NCBI GenBank assembly: GCA_016748015.1
Contig: JAAOMT010000664.1
Coordinates: 1,899,799-1,963,798 of the forward strand
DNA: 64,000 nt
DNA from: Geosiphon pyriformis
Taxonomy: Eukaryota; Glomeromycota; Glomeromycetes; Archaeosporales; Geosiphonaceae
Direction: 5' to 3'
Position numbers and translations under genes: made by a program. Position 1 is the first letter of the stretch. Each line of letters opens with the position of its first letter. This document shows positions 11,101 through 22,235 of the stretch, in pieces. The notes beneath the pieces are model-generated. The model did no database searches. It worked only from the letters and a program-made list of their open reading frames with translations, and was not told the DNA's origin.

Positions 11101-12813
11101 GTGAACACTTCAAACAATTTTCTAGCAGGTGTGGTTTATATATTTTTTGACAACAAGCTGTCTTTGGATAACAGGCTTCCCTGTATTTTTCGCTCTCCTG
11201 GCTGTTTTCCAATGTCATTAGTATTGGGTGATCTTTTGTATTTCAATGTGGTTCGCTCCTTGAAAATTGCTGGTGTGGCATATGGTGACCAACTTCTGGA
11301 CAAAAATGGTTCTATTGTCAGTTGGCATACATTTCGCTGATGGAAAAGACTTGGTTCTAGAGGCCCCATGTCTTTATGGTTTTTGAAGGCCTCTGCTTAC
11401 TTAAGTAATTGTTTGCATGCTCCCTCTTCTGCGAGTTTAGCTTCTGTCTGTGCTAATGTTTTGGATTTGACATCTTTTGCTGACATTCATGAGGAGATTC
11501 ATGGATTGTGGACTGATGAGATTAATGTTTATACTGACAGTTCTCTTAGAAATTTGGGTACATTTCAGGTAGTGTGTGGTGCTGCCATTTATTTTCCTGG
11601 CTTGAACAAAGGTTTAGGAGTGGAGGTACATAGTGTGCTGTCTTCGACCCTGGCTGAATTACAGGCTGTTGCTCTGGCTCTGGAGTGCGTTTCCGCCTCT
11701 GTTTTAATGGCTTTACACACAGATAGTCAAGTGGCTATCAATGCTTGTATGGCTGAATTGGGTCTGTTACAGCCGGATTGTCGCAATAGTTGCTGAATAG
11801 AAAGGCGCTATGTGATTAATTTGATTGAATCTAAAGATCTAACTGTCTGCTGGATCAAGATTAAAGGTCATGTTGGCATTACTGGTAATGTTTTGGCTGA
11901 TGCTCTTGCTGAACAGGCTGTGTATTCTGGGGTCTCTCTCCCTGCCAGAATTAATTGTAGATATGTGGTTGCTGATGGCAGACCAGTTTCTGGTAATGCC
12001 TGCCATTTTGTACGTAACATTTTTCATTTTATTTGCAAGTTTCAGTGGGAGGTGGGTCCCGGCCAAGGGGTTGTGTCTTGTTTGTTTGGTCTGGTTGTCG
12101 ATTGGAATAGTACCACTCTAGTTTGGCACTCTGACTCTTATATGCTCTCTGGGAATACGTGTTAAGCCACTGCTGTTTTTTGTACGTACTTCATGAAAGC
12201 TGTTCATTTCAGGTTGCCTGTTGCTGTTTGAAAAAGGTTGTATAATAAGGATTACCCTGGTGTGTCTTGTCTGTTTTGTGGTGATGTGGAACTCCCCGAT
12301 CATGGTTTTACTTGTGTTAAGGATGCTTTTGTGCAGTCGGATATTTTGAGTGATTTTGGTGGTTTGTGGAAGACTCTAATGGGTCCTAATCTACTGTCAC
12401 TGTTTTTTGTACTGCGAGATCTTTCTCTGGGGGTGTCTAATGTTGGGTTGTATTCAGTTTTTTGCAAGGAATTTGTTCTCAAGAGTTGGATGGATGAGGT
12501 CACTGCTTCTCTTGGTGACAAAAAAAAAGCAGCCATTGTGGTGGTGGATTTTGTCCGTCATTTGGCTGAGAGTCATAGAACAAACCTCTGGCTCTTTAAG
12601 ACTAAGTTCAGGTCTGACATGGAAAGAAGTGGTTTGATTGGTGATAATGTTATTGTGGCCAGTGCTCTTGGTGTGGGTGCTCCGCCTCTCTCAGCTGGCA
12701 CAGTCTGCCTTATTGGTGTGCTAGATTCTCTTAATGTTGGTTTCGGTTTTAGGGGTAGGTTTTTGTTTTTGTCTGGTGCTGTTCATAGGGTTAGTGTTTT
12801 GATAAGTGCATAG
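8128..12813 (+). pseudogene. LINE copy 2 ORF2: endonuclease / reverse transcriptase / RNase H
   Basis: 1562 codons in one frame, exactly as long as copy 1 ORF2, with eight internal stops: TAA 9724, TAA 10081, TAG 10843, TGA 11017, TGA 11338, TGA 11794, TAA 12163 and TGA 12229. Most replace W, Q or R (CGA) in the sister copies. The endonuclease begins TSFIWKIATCNIRGMN and keeps ETKL, GEDFN, VLDYILVS and IDH. The RT keeps DMHKVYDSVGW, LDQGEVFSPLLW and AGAFVDDTIW. The RNase H keeps YTDSS, AELQA, HTDSQ and the H of KGHVG, so its catalytic set looks intact. A C-terminal C-x2-C-x8-H-x4-C motif lies at about 12270-12320. Start at 8128 rather than 8089 because that ATG is the conserved stop-start overlap and begins the homology with copy 1. 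Confidence 0.95.
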
Positions 12814-12945
12814 TGTTGTCTTGATTGGCTCGAATGGCAGGTCACATGTAGCAAATGCGTGAACCATGTTTAGTTGGCTACTTTTCTTTGTAACTTATTC
12901 TAGACTTTGGTTGGACTGCACTTGTTAATAAATAATAAAAAAAAA

Positions 12946-13429
12946 CTTCTATATACTTATTAAATTTATTAGTAAATTTTTTGCTATTTTATATACTTAT
13001 ATAATAAAAATAGTTTATAAACAATTATTTATGATTATTAGAAAATGTTTTTATAATAAAAACTATTTCAAAATTTTTTGTTTGTATTATAATATAATTA
13101 AGTTTTCAAATTATGTATTTATATATAGTATTACTAAAAAAATTTCTATTTTTTTTAATGTTATTAATATTAATTATTGTTAATTTTATTATTTAATAAA
13201 AATCAATAAACTTTTAATAAGTTTATTTCTTTTTAAAATATTTTTTTATATTTTAAATTGTATATATTATTAAATTTATAATAAAATAACCACTTTTATA
13301 TTAATTATTTTATATAATTACTTTGTTATAAAAGTTAAATTTTTATAAAAATTATATATCTATAAGCTTTTTAATAATATCTAGTTACTTTGTTATAAAA
13401 TAGCAGTTTTTTAATTCAGTAATTTAAAC
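12946..13429. other. AT-rich intergenic DNA
   Basis: Nothing recognisable. A/T runs and short ATTA repeats only. Confidence 0.5.
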
Positions 13430-13934
13430 AATAATGGTCAAAAATTTGGGTTTTTAAAATAAGTTTTATTGAATTAATTTGTAGTAATTAATTGTTAATT
13501 CTACTTAAGATAAAAAAAAAGATATATTTTCTTAAAAAAAAAGTTTTTTTTATACAATCTATTATAATATTATTTTATAATTTAATACTTTTTTTTTAAT
13601 ATTTTGACAAACTAAAAATATATTTTGGCAAATTACAAATTATTTTTATAAACTATTAATTATTTTTATTATTTTAATAATTGTTAATATTTTATTAAAT
13701 TTTATTATTTTGGCAAATTTTTAATTATTATGTAGTTTAATATATTACATAATTTGATCATTACAATTTAGTTATATTTGTGTTCTATATAAATTGGATT
13801 ATTAATTGAATAATAAATTATTAATAATTTAATAAAATGATAATTAATAATTTAAAATAATAATATATGTTAAATAATAATAAAAATTATAAAAATTTTA
13901 TGTTAATTAATAATTTAAATTTTTGCTAATAATA
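13430..13934 (-). repeat. fossil family-A LTR, 5' half (minus orientation)
   Basis: The stretch follows, base for base with many substitutions, the right half of the family-A LTR at 52427-53426 (for example around 13490-13930 versus 53000-53420). It includes remnants of the 20-bp repeat block near 13600-13730 (TTTTGGCAAATT cores). It is the most eroded family-A copy here: almost every C of the better copies is T. The other half of the LTR is not visible beside it. Confidence 0.65.
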
Positions 13935-14468
13935 ATAAGTTAAATATAGTGTATTACTTAGAAATTTGATAAAACTAATTAGTATTTAAGCATTTTTAAA
14001 AAATGTTTTTTTGTTATTATTGTTAATTGTTTGATTTTTATTGTCTTGTGTTTTAAATATTAATTTATATATTATTATTTATAAAAGTTTTATGTTCAAA
14101 AATTAATAAAATAAAATAGTCTTAGTATTTAATAATACTAAAATAGCTGTTGTATTTTTAACTAATTTTGTAAAAAAGTTGGTTTTATATTATAAAAACA
14201 AAATTTAATTATATAAATTTAAATATAAAATTATAATAGAAAAAAATAAATTAGTTAAAAATAATTTTCAGTTTTTTACAATTTGCAAAATCTTTTAAGT
14301 TTTTTGATAAATTGTTATGTTTACTTAAAATTAATAAAGTTTTAATAATAAGTTTTAAGTATTATTATTTATATTTATTTTATTTGAATTTTAGTAATAT
14401 ATATAAATATATAATATAGTTTTAATTGACTTAAGTAGTTAGTTATATATAGTTATATATAAGTTATA
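13935..14468. other. AT-rich intergenic DNA
   Basis: No gene, RNA or recognisable repeat seen. Confidence 0.45.
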
Positions 14469-14546
14469 TTTAGTTGAACCTACTTAATTTGGTTTTGTAT
14501 ATTAAATAGTAATAAGGCCATATTCATTAAATATTTAAAAAAAAAA
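14469..14546 (+). mobile_element. fossil 3' end of a LINE copy with A tail
   Basis: The 78 bases match the end of LINE copy 1 (about 5685-5762): the TTTGGTTTT..TATT core, AGTAAT..GGCC/GGGCT, CATTCATTAAAT, then an A run at 14537-14546. Nothing upstream matches ORF2, so this is a severely 5'-truncated insertion or what remains of one. Confidence 0.65.
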
Positions 14547-14879
14547 TGTTATTTAATTTTAGAAGTAAATATTTAATGATTTTATTATAAACTTAATAAT
14601 ATAAATAGTTTAAAGTATAAAAAAATACTTTAAAAATAAATAAATTTATTAGAAATTTAATAATCTTTAATAATACAGAATTAATAATAATTATATTATA
14701 AAATATTTTAAATCATTTAATATTAAAAAGTTTGTCAAATATTTTTAAATAGTATTATAATTATATTTTAACTATAAAATATAATTATAATACAAATTAA
14801 TAAAATTTTTATTTAAAAAACTCTAAATCATTTAATTTAAAAAAAAATTTGAAATTTTTATCTGTAAACTAATATTTTA
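14547..14879. other. AT-rich intergenic DNA
   Basis: Nothing recognisable apart from A/T runs. Confidence 0.4.
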
Positions 14880-14954
14880 AAATCAATTAGCTATTAATTT
14901 TAGTAAATTAATTAGTTTATTTTAAATCTAAAAAATAGTTTTATTATTTATTTA

Positions 14955-14991
<37 letters not shown>

Positions 14992-15254
14992 AAAAGCCTA
15001 TGATAAATTTTTTGGTATAAGAATTAAATTTTACTGCAAAGTAACTACCACATATTTTAAAGAGCTTATAGTTAAGATTTTTGTAAAAAAGTTGGTATAA
15101 AATTAACTATTTAATTATAAGTCTAATATTTTACAGATCAAAAATACTTTGATAAAACCATTATTAGAGATTCAAGTGCTTTTATTAATATTAAAATGTA
15201 GCATGAAACCAGTTTTAATAACAACAAAAATAAGTACCAAAACTTTTAGTAACA
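14880..15254 (+). repeat. fossil family-A LTR, 3' part
   Basis: Similar to 27090-27549, the 3' part of the solo family-A LTR. Shared landmarks are AATTGATTAGCTA/AATCAATTAGCTA, the T-rich tract, GCAAAGTAACTA, the phrase AGAGATTCAA, and the end AGTAACA at 15248-15254. The T-rich tract has become an (ATT)n microsatellite at about 14953-14989. The 5' part of the LTR is missing or unrecognisable. Confidence 0.65.
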
Positions 15255-15583
15255 ATGTAATAGAAAAGAAATAAACAATTCTGGTAAGCAAAAAAACCAT
15301 AATAATATGGCAATAACACAAGATTGCAGACCATGATAATAAGATCGTCGATTATTCAGAATTGATCTTCACTTCAAATGATTCTTATCTTGGCATAGTG
15401 TTTAACTGAGATTAGTGAACGTTTCAAGAATAAAAGATTTTAAGAGGTTGTTTCTTTTGATTTTAACAGTGAAACCAGCGATTATTTTGAATTTATATGG
15501 TGCATATAAATTGAATAAAAATCTCTTTAACAATGCATGTGCGTTTAAATATTTATATATAAGCAGACTGATATTTGTAAATC
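15255..15583 (+). promoter_or_regulatory. upstream region of the DUF4291 gene
   Basis: Between the fossil LTR and the ATG at 15584 lie 329 bases that are less AT-biased than the flanks and not repeated elsewhere in the window. It is the only room for a promoter. No TATA box or other element can be assigned with confidence. Confidence 0.35.
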
Positions 15584-16310
15584 ATGGATTTCCCAGCCGA
15601 ACTCTACCTGTCCCAAATCCAAAGGTGGCCTACAAGTGGACGCCACGTCCTAGCCCAATATGATAGAACTTCCATCCTCGTCTACCAAGCTTTCAAACCC
15701 TCGATTGCCCAATATGCTGTCGAAAATCAAAAATTCGGGGGCCCTGATTTTTCTTTGACCCGGATGACATGGATCAAAACAAATTTCACGTGGATGATGT
15801 ATCGATCCGGATGGGCTACAAAAAAAAATCAAGAGCGAATTTTGGCCATTCGCCTGAGTAGATATTCCTTTGAAGAAATTTTAAATAAGGCTGTGACAAC
15901 GAGTTTTGGGCAGTCCCGGTTTTTCGGGACGAGGTTGGATTGGCAGATGGCTGGCGAGACGACAAATGTTCGGTTACAGTGGGATCCGGATCATGAACTC
16001 AATGGAAATAATTTACAACGAAAAGCAATTCAATTGGGCATACGAGGTGATTTGGCAAAGTTATATGCCACTGAATGGATTTTGAGTATTAAGGATATCA
16101 CAGATTTTGTGCAGGAACAGTATCAGTTGGTTCAGTCGGGTGATATTAATTTGGTAAAAACTCCTGTTGAAGGTAAATTGCTAATTATTCCAACTTGTGT
16201 TAAAAATTATTTTTGCTAATATCACTTTATGATATCATACAGATTTGTACCCAGTTCCTGATCAATTGAAACCTCGTTTGGGACTTGGTATTGATGAGGA
16301 GGAACACTGA
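15584..16310 (+). CDS. DUF4291-family protein, two exons
   Basis: Exon 1 is 15584-16172 and exon 2 is 16243-16310, with a 70-bp GT-AG intron (GTAAAT..ACAG). The spliced product is 218 aa, the usual size for DUF4291. Hallmarks visible are ILVYQAFKPSIAQYA (about residues 31-45), MTWIKTNFTWMMYRSGWAT (about 63-81), the VRLQWDPDH segment (about 135-143), the RKAIQLGIRG segment (about 152-161) and the C-terminal DLYPVPDQLKPRLGL. Without splicing the frame runs into an unrelated tail ending at 16219, so the intron is well supported. The biochemical function of the family is not established as far as I know. It is found in bacteria and fungi, so a bacterial origin is possible but untested. G+C and codon use contrast strongly with the flanking DNA. 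The gene looks intact and is one of only two host genes here. Confidence 0.88.
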
Positions 16311-17872
16311 GATCTTTTTGGGTGGTATTGTGTAAAGTAAATAGCAACAATAAAAAGTTAATCTTTGTTTTTGAGATTTTATGCCATATCGTACCATTAC
16401 ATTTAATTTAAAGGTAATATTTTTATTGTTAAAATTAATTTCTCTTACAAATAATAAAGGCGAATTGTATATTAATTTCTTTTTCATGTTTAATTGGTCA
16501 TTTATGATCTCTTAATATTTTAAAGCTATTTTGCATCAAAATTTGGTATGTATTTTATTTTTTTATAAATTTTTCATATATTGTTAATAATTAATTTTTT
16601 ATTAATTATTGATTAATATAACTTTTTTAATTTCATTGTTTAAACCAGATTTTTTGGCTATTTTTTTATAATCCAAAATAAATTTAATAAAAAATAAAAT
16701 TTAAATAGTTTAAAACAATTTAAAATAATAAATATTAACTTAATTTAAACAATTTAATAAAATACAAATTCAAAACAAAAATTCATTTGTTAAATATAAA
16801 TGTCTTATCTTATTACTAATATTTAATATTTAATATACATAATAAATATTGAACTTTTTTTTTATATTTTTATGATTACAACCAAAGCAATAAGTAAAAA
16901 AATTGCAACTATTTTATTTTTGAAAAAACCAATAATATTTTTATTAATTAATATTTACAACTATAAAATTATTTAATAGTATTTTGTAAAAATATTTTTC
17001 TTAATAAATTAGTTACTAATTAGTTTTTTATTGGTTTTAAAGCACTTTTTTTGGCTTTAAGTAAAAGTTTTTTTTTTCTAAATTTTTTTTAAAGTGTTTA
17101 ATTAAAATTAATTTTAATGTAATTGTTATTATTATAAAAATTTTTAGAACTTTAATAGCAAATTAGTAATTAAATTATTATTTTTTATTTTTATTTTTTT
17201 TATTAAACTTTAATAAATATGGTTTAATTACTATTTAGAAATTAAAAACAAACTAAATATTCTAATATTAAATGTACTTTATGTATTTTCTACATATAAT
17301 TAACTATTTAAGTTAGTTCAGATTATATTATGTTGATATTTTAAAAGAAAACTTATTTAAAGAAAACATTTTTTAAACAATTTTAAACAATATAATACTA
17401 TTATTAACCAATTCAACCAGTTATTTAGCTGTTTTTAAGATATTAGTCTTAACACTAATAAGTTTATGTTTTTATAGTAACATTAAATTAAAAAACATAT
17501 CATTATTAACTGCAAACAAATTTACATAAAAGCCAAACATATTAATGTTTTTATAGTCATATTCAGTTTTCAAAACAATTATTTTTTATTTCAACTTACT
17601 AACTACTTTGCTAAAGATATCTATATATACTAAAATCTCATTAATTCTAAGGTTAAATGCACTACTTAAAACTAAATTTTTATTAACAAACTGTTTAAAC
17701 ACAACAATCAAAAAATTAACTGGTTTAATAATAGACTCAACCAATACAAAAAACTTGACCAAATTAGATTTCAGAGAAACTAATCAAAAAAAATCATAAA
17801 GTTATCAATTACTATATTAATAGAAAGAACAAAACCAATCAAAAAATTAAAAACTAAAAAAAACACAAGTAG
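16311..17872. other. AT-rich intergenic DNA downstream of DUF4291 gene
   Basis: The first 100-150 bases are likely 3' UTR and terminator of the DUF4291 gene. The remainder is A/T-rich with scattered short runs. A small open frame at 17608-17799 has low-complexity composition and no recognisable homology, so I do not call it a gene. Confidence 0.4.
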
Positions 17873-18000
17873 AATTTTGATTAAACTAAATCAAACCAAA
17901 CTAATTTTTCAAAATAGGTTTAATTTGAGTTTGGTATTGAATCTTTTTGACAAATCTAAGTTTGGTTCAAGTTTGATTTGAAGTTTACAAACTTGATAAA
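17873..18000. repeat. imperfect inverted repeat
   Basis: Left arm about 17873-17915 (with AAATCAAACCAAACT) and right arm about 17943-18000 (with AGTTTGGTTCAAGTTTGATTT) are roughly reverse complements around an A/T loop. It could be a subterminal repeat of the adjacent hAT fossil or a MITE-like piece. Confidence 0.45.
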
Positions 18001-18760
18001 ATTAAAAAATATATATAATTTGTATTATTTGTTCATTATTATTATTTTGTTTAATTACTATAATTAATTAAAAAAGTATATAAAACTATGTATATATAAT
18101 AACTCCACTCTTCAACTTACTAAAATAAATTCATTGTTGGCATTATCTAATATTACCAAAGATTCAAAATCCAAAATAATAGAATTTAATAACTTAAAAA
18201 GTCTAAATATTAATATATTTGGTAAATATAGTTTTCAAAATAAAGTATAAAACTATTTTAATAAGTTTAAATAAACAAAAAAAAAACAGCTAAATATACA
18301 GTTTTAAAATATGTATATAAACCATTTTCTTATAAAATTATAGGCACTACTAAACCCTTATAACATCATTTAAAGGCTTTCACTAAACAATATATATTAC
18401 AATAAAAGAATATTATAAGAAAAGACAAAATGTTTAGAAAAATTATAAGTTAATTAACAGATAAGATTGCTATTTTTTTTAAAATTTTTGGCCAATCTAA
18501 CTAGAAAACTGCTTTAGCTTTTTGTAGTAACTGTTATTAATATTGATAATAAAAAACTTTGTAACATAATTACTATTTAGTTTATTAACTGCCAGTAATT
18601 ACTTATTATAGTAAAAGATCCTAAATTAATCAAAATATTTTAATATTTAAACCCCATTTCTCAATCTGTTTGTGTTAATACAATTAAAAATAAAGTCATA
18701 GAACTCTATGTTTTGGATAAACAAAAACTAAAAATAAACACTACCTTTATTATAAAATGT
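17873..18760 (+). pseudogene. fossil hAT-type transposase
   Basis: Conceptual translation gives short pieces that line up in order with hAT transposases. A BED-finger-like piece GTTKPL-stop-HHLKAF lies at about 18345-18385. Further on come VKDPKLIKIF and YLNP (about 18615-18650), then VNTIKNKVIELY at about 18672-18710, the order seen just before the catalytic core of hAT proteins. Stops and shifts are dense and no catalytic core is recognisable. An imperfect inverted repeat at 17873-18000 precedes it. hAT transposases cut and paste DNA between short terminal inverted repeats; termini and 8-bp target duplications were not found. Recognition is from family memory only. Confidence 0.55.
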
Positions 18761-19732
18761 TTTTTTTATTTATACTTATAATATAATAAGCATACTTAAG
18801 TATTATTAAGTCTAAAATTTTTTTTATATCAAATCTTTAAACATTTTCCAATAATAAAGTTTTTGTTTTTATTATTACTTATTATATTAATAACAATTAG
18901 AACTTTTAATAAACAATAATTAATTTTGGATTAATAAATAGATAATATAATGAAATAAGTATTACAAATAGATTTTTTAAAGTAATAAAAGATTATAAAA
19001 TTACATCAAAGATACATATATATATTTTTACATAAATTTGGATTAGTTAATAACCAATAATAAGATTGACATATTATACAGCATATTAGTATTATCTAAA
19101 ATTCAAAATTATTATAATGCTTATATTATTAAAAATTGTATTTTTTTAATATTGGCTTAAATTAGTTTCATTATTGCTCCAGAACTGAATTTTCAGTATT
19201 AATATTATTTAAAATTCAGAGTTATTACAAAGCCTATATTATTAAAAATTACATTTTTTCAATATTGGTTTAAGTTGATTTTTATTATTATTCTAAAGCT
19301 GAAATTTTGGCATTAATATTATCTAAAACTTAGAGTTATTATAGTGCTCATATCATTAAAAACTACATTTTTTTAATATTAGCTTAAGTGGTTTTCATTA
19401 TTGTCTCAAGCTGAATTTTTAGCCAAAAAAGTTAAGAAAAAAGTTTAAGAAAGAATTATATTTACTTTTTTTTTATATGAATTTATTATTAATTTTATTA
19501 GTTATAACTTAATTTTTTTTTGATAATTTCTTGTTATTATTCTCAATAATATTGCAAATAATAGTACTTTTATAAAAGAATTAGTAAGAAAATTAGAAAA
19601 AAAAACATTTAATAAAACTCAGAAGATTTTTAATTTTGATACTTTGATCATATTCTAAACTTAATAATACAAGTGATTTTAGATAAAATAAAAAATGATG
19701 TTTTCAAAATATTTGTTAAAAACCCAAACCAA
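18761..19732. other. AT-rich DNA around the 114-bp repeats
   Basis: Apart from the 3 x 114 bp tandem repeat I see no gene or known repeat. Confidence 0.4.
19085..19425. repeat. tandem repeat, three units of about 114 bp
   Basis: Units start at 19085, 19198 and 19312. Each contains ATTATCTAAAAT, then a TTATTA/AAAAATT stretch, a T run, AATATTGGCTTAA and a C/T-rich end AGCTGAATTTT. They differ mainly at C/T and A/G positions. No coding potential seen. Confidence 0.75.
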
Positions 19733-20378
19733 TATTACCTAAGTAAAAAAACCAATTTAAAAAATATTAGAAAAAACATGATTAAAAATGTGATAACTTA
19801 GAAAAACTTAATAATATAAAATAACACAAAATAATATATTATAACTTAAGATAATACAAAATAACACACAATAATATAAAATAATTAACTATAATATAAG
19901 ATAACTAGTTATAATATAAAAAAATAAAGTAACAACAGAAATAGCAAACAATAGCTAGTAATAATAAGTAATTAAAAACAATCTTGTAAAACTAAAAATA
20001 TAAATAAAAATGAGTAGTTTTAGCAAAAAAAAAGACAGACAATCAAATAAAAAGACAGATAGATAGAAAAATATATTTTTTTACTCATATTTATTAGATT
20101 TACTTTACTTATATATTTATATTATTTTAAATAAAGAAAATATTTAAAACTTAAACTTACTTATATATTATTTATGAATTTTGTATTTAATCTAAACTAA
20201 TTATTTTCTTATCTTTATTTGTGGCAAAATGTTTTTAACATAAAACTGCTTTAAACAATAACAACTTAGACCAATTGTTTTTAATTATGACAATTGGCAA
20301 AACTAATTTTCTTTTATTTTTTTTATTTTTATTTTTATTTTTTATTTTATTTTATTTTATTTTTTTTTTGTAAAACAG
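19733..20378 (+). repeat. family-D LTR, 5' part
   Basis: Matches, in forward orientation, the family-D LTR that lies reversed at 57993-59007. It starts TATTACC (an eroded TGTTA) at 19733, then AAAAAAACCAATT, the ATAATACAAAATAA-like simple repeats (19790-19930), the stretch around TAATTATGACAATTGG (about 20283) and a T/TTTTA tract (20310-20370). It is cut at 20378 by a family-B LTR in the opposite orientation; its 3' end was not found beyond that. Confidence 0.7.
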
Positions 20379-20835
20379 TATTACAAATAATTATTTAGGG
20401 TGTTGAAACAAATAACAAATCCATAACTTGGTATTTAATAGCTAAGAATATTGGTAATTTTTAAAGATTTTGGAGTCTGAAGGTTTTGGTTAAGTTCTTT
20501 GTATAATAAACAAAGATTTAATTAATGGTTTTTTCTGTGAATTTTTTTTTTAGTATGGTAGCCAGTTTATTCTAGCAGTTATACTTTTCTGATAAGTTAT
20601 TTTTATGTTTTTTACCCTTGTTTTTGGGTTTTTTACCAAATTATTCTTGACATCAATTATTTAATGCTTAATTTTTTTAATCAATTAATAAACAACAAAA
20701 TAAACAAAATAAAATAAAATAAAATAAAATAAAAAGAAAATAAGAAAAAAAATAAAAAATTAATATTCTATTAATAGCCATGATTAAAAATTATTGGTTC
20801 AGTATAGTTAAATATTGAATTCTATTAACATGTAA
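20379..20835 (-). repeat. truncated family-B/C LTR (minus orientation)
   Basis: Starts TATTACAAATAATTATTT, the reverse complement of the 3' end of the family-B LTR, and continues with the phrases complementary to 49100-49250, the (TTTTA)n tract as TAAAA repeats at 20698-20735, and the AATAGCCATGATTAAAAAT/ATTGGTTCAGTATAG segment. Homology stops near 20835, about half-way into the LTR, so the U3 half is missing. Confidence 0.7.
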
Positions 20836-20916
20836 TATTTGTTAAAGAAAAAAAAAACCCAATTGAAAAAAAATATTCATTTAATCTCTATTGGTTAATT
20901 ATTTGACAAAATTAGT

Positions 20917-21486
20917 ATAGATATTGTTGAATTCTTAATAATAACTTCTAATAATAATAAATATATTATTACAGCTACTAATTATCTTATAAAATAAGTA
21001 GAAAAAAGAGTCACTCTAAACCAAACAGTAATTTGTATAGCTAATTTCATATATAAAAATAGTATTTGTTGTCATAATTGCTCTAAAAAACTTTTATTTG
21101 ATAAAAAAAAAGCTTTTTCTAGTACATTAATTGAAAAACTTTGTAGAAAAATAAGAATATATTATAAACTTTTTTCTTTTTATTACTTTTAAACAAATAA
21201 CTTAATAGAATATTTCAATAAAACACTATATGAAACCTTAACCAAAACCAGTAAAAAAACAAATTTATAAAACAAAATACTGTTTTTAACTTTGTTTGCT
21301 TATAAAACTGTAAATCATAACATAATAAGTTATAAATCTTTTTGTTTGTTTTATAAACAAATAGCAACTTTATTAGTAGAAACAAACATTGAAACAATAC
21401 TTTTTAAAAAAAGTAGAATAAAAAATTACAAAAACATTTTACAAAGAAAACTTGATATTATTTTTGACTTTTTGATAATAGCATAA
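20917..21486 (+). pseudogene. fossil Gypsy integrase (element E)
   Basis: Reads as a Ty3/Gypsy integrase core with a few stops. ISIDIV and YIITATNYLIK contain the first catalytic Asp region, the second changed to N. LLFDKKKAFSSTLIEKL holds the second Asp (DRG-like region), and NNLIEYFNKTL the catalytic Glu. FAYKTVNHNIISYKSFCLFYK follows, the usual motif after the core. The residues changed from the family pattern (D to N, G to K or N) fit G-to-A decay. Integrase joins the element cDNA to target DNA. RT and RNase H are not found upstream, where LTR fragments abut, so this is a remnant only. Confidence 0.75.
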
Positions 21487-21825
21487 ATAATTATTTTTGA
21501 AAAAATACAACAGTTTCAAGAGAAGTTTAAGAAAAAAAAAACTTATAAAACACTTTTTTTAAGTATTAGTAACTTAGTTTTAAAATACTGCTTAAACAAA
21601 AATAATGTTTATAATAATAAATTTTCTAGCCAATGGAAAAAATTTTTTATAATTAACTAAGTTTTGGTCTTTTAGATACAAAGCTTATTTTACTTTAGAT
21701 ATTATATATTTTATCTACAAAAAATTTTAATAAACCAGTTAGTTTTGAATTAGATAAAATTTTTTAATTAAATTATCTTATAAATAGCTTGATTTTACTA
21801 AAGCTTAATCTTTTTAAAAAGAATA
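21487..21825 (+). other. probable continuation of element E after integrase
   Basis: A/T-rich sequence with coding-like patches (for example QQFQEKFKKKKTY near 21510) that resemble the basic C-terminal region following Gypsy integrases. Not resolvable further. Confidence 0.35.
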
Positions 21826-22235
21826 ATATTATGATTAAAAACCATACTTTTTATTAATTATTATATGTATTAGCTATTAATAACATATAATTAGTCATCT
21901 TATTTTTAGATAGTAATTATTGACTTAATCAATAATCTGATCATTAATTTGACTATTAATCTGATTATTAACTTGATTATTAACTTAATCAATAATCTAA
22001 TTATTGACTATTTTTAATAACTATATAAGCAATAAGTTTTTTTGCTATAAAAAAACATAATCAAAATAATAAAATAAAACTTATTATTAATTACTTTTTC
22101 TTATATTGCTTATTCTTTTTTCTTTATTTTCAAGTATCTGAACATCTTAGAATAAAAAATTATTTGTTAGTCTTTACATATCTTATCTTTTTTTTTTGAT
22201 TTGTATTGTTAGAATTAGTCTGAGAAGTAATTGCT
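21826..22235 (+). repeat. possible 3' LTR of element E with short tandem repeats
   Basis: Begins TATTATGATTAAAAACC, similar in style to eroded TGTTA LTR starts. It contains a block at 21914-22010 of alternating TTAATCAATAATCTGA and TTATTAACTTGA units, period about 12 bp. No partner LTR is available, so the call rests on position and layout only. Confidence 0.35.

Larger units (their letters stand above)
6135..12945 (+). mobile_element. LINE copy 2, near full length
   Basis: Second copy of the family, same orientation as copy 1 and only about 0.4 kb downstream of it. It has a pyrimidine-rich 5' leader (about 6135-6268), ORF1 (6269-8131), ORF2 (8128-12813), and a 3' UTR ending in a short tail TAATAAATAAT followed by 9 A at 12937-12945. 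The 5' boundary is approximate because copy 3, the only other copy reaching this far, has diverged there. Both ORFs are interrupted by stops only, so the copy is inactive but structurally almost whole. It is a good reference for defining the family. Confidence 0.9.

Noticed and set aside
15415-15663. Open frame overlapping the DUF4291 start
   Set aside because: Low-complexity N terminus, no homology, and overlaps the well-supported gene in another frame.
17608-17799. Small Thr/Lys/Leu-rich open frame
   Set aside because: Composition follows AT-rich background; no motif or conserved neighbour.
21914-22010. CRISPR-like array from regular short repeats
   Set aside because: Period about 12 bp with no unique spacers, degenerate units, and eukaryotic context; simple tandem repeat.
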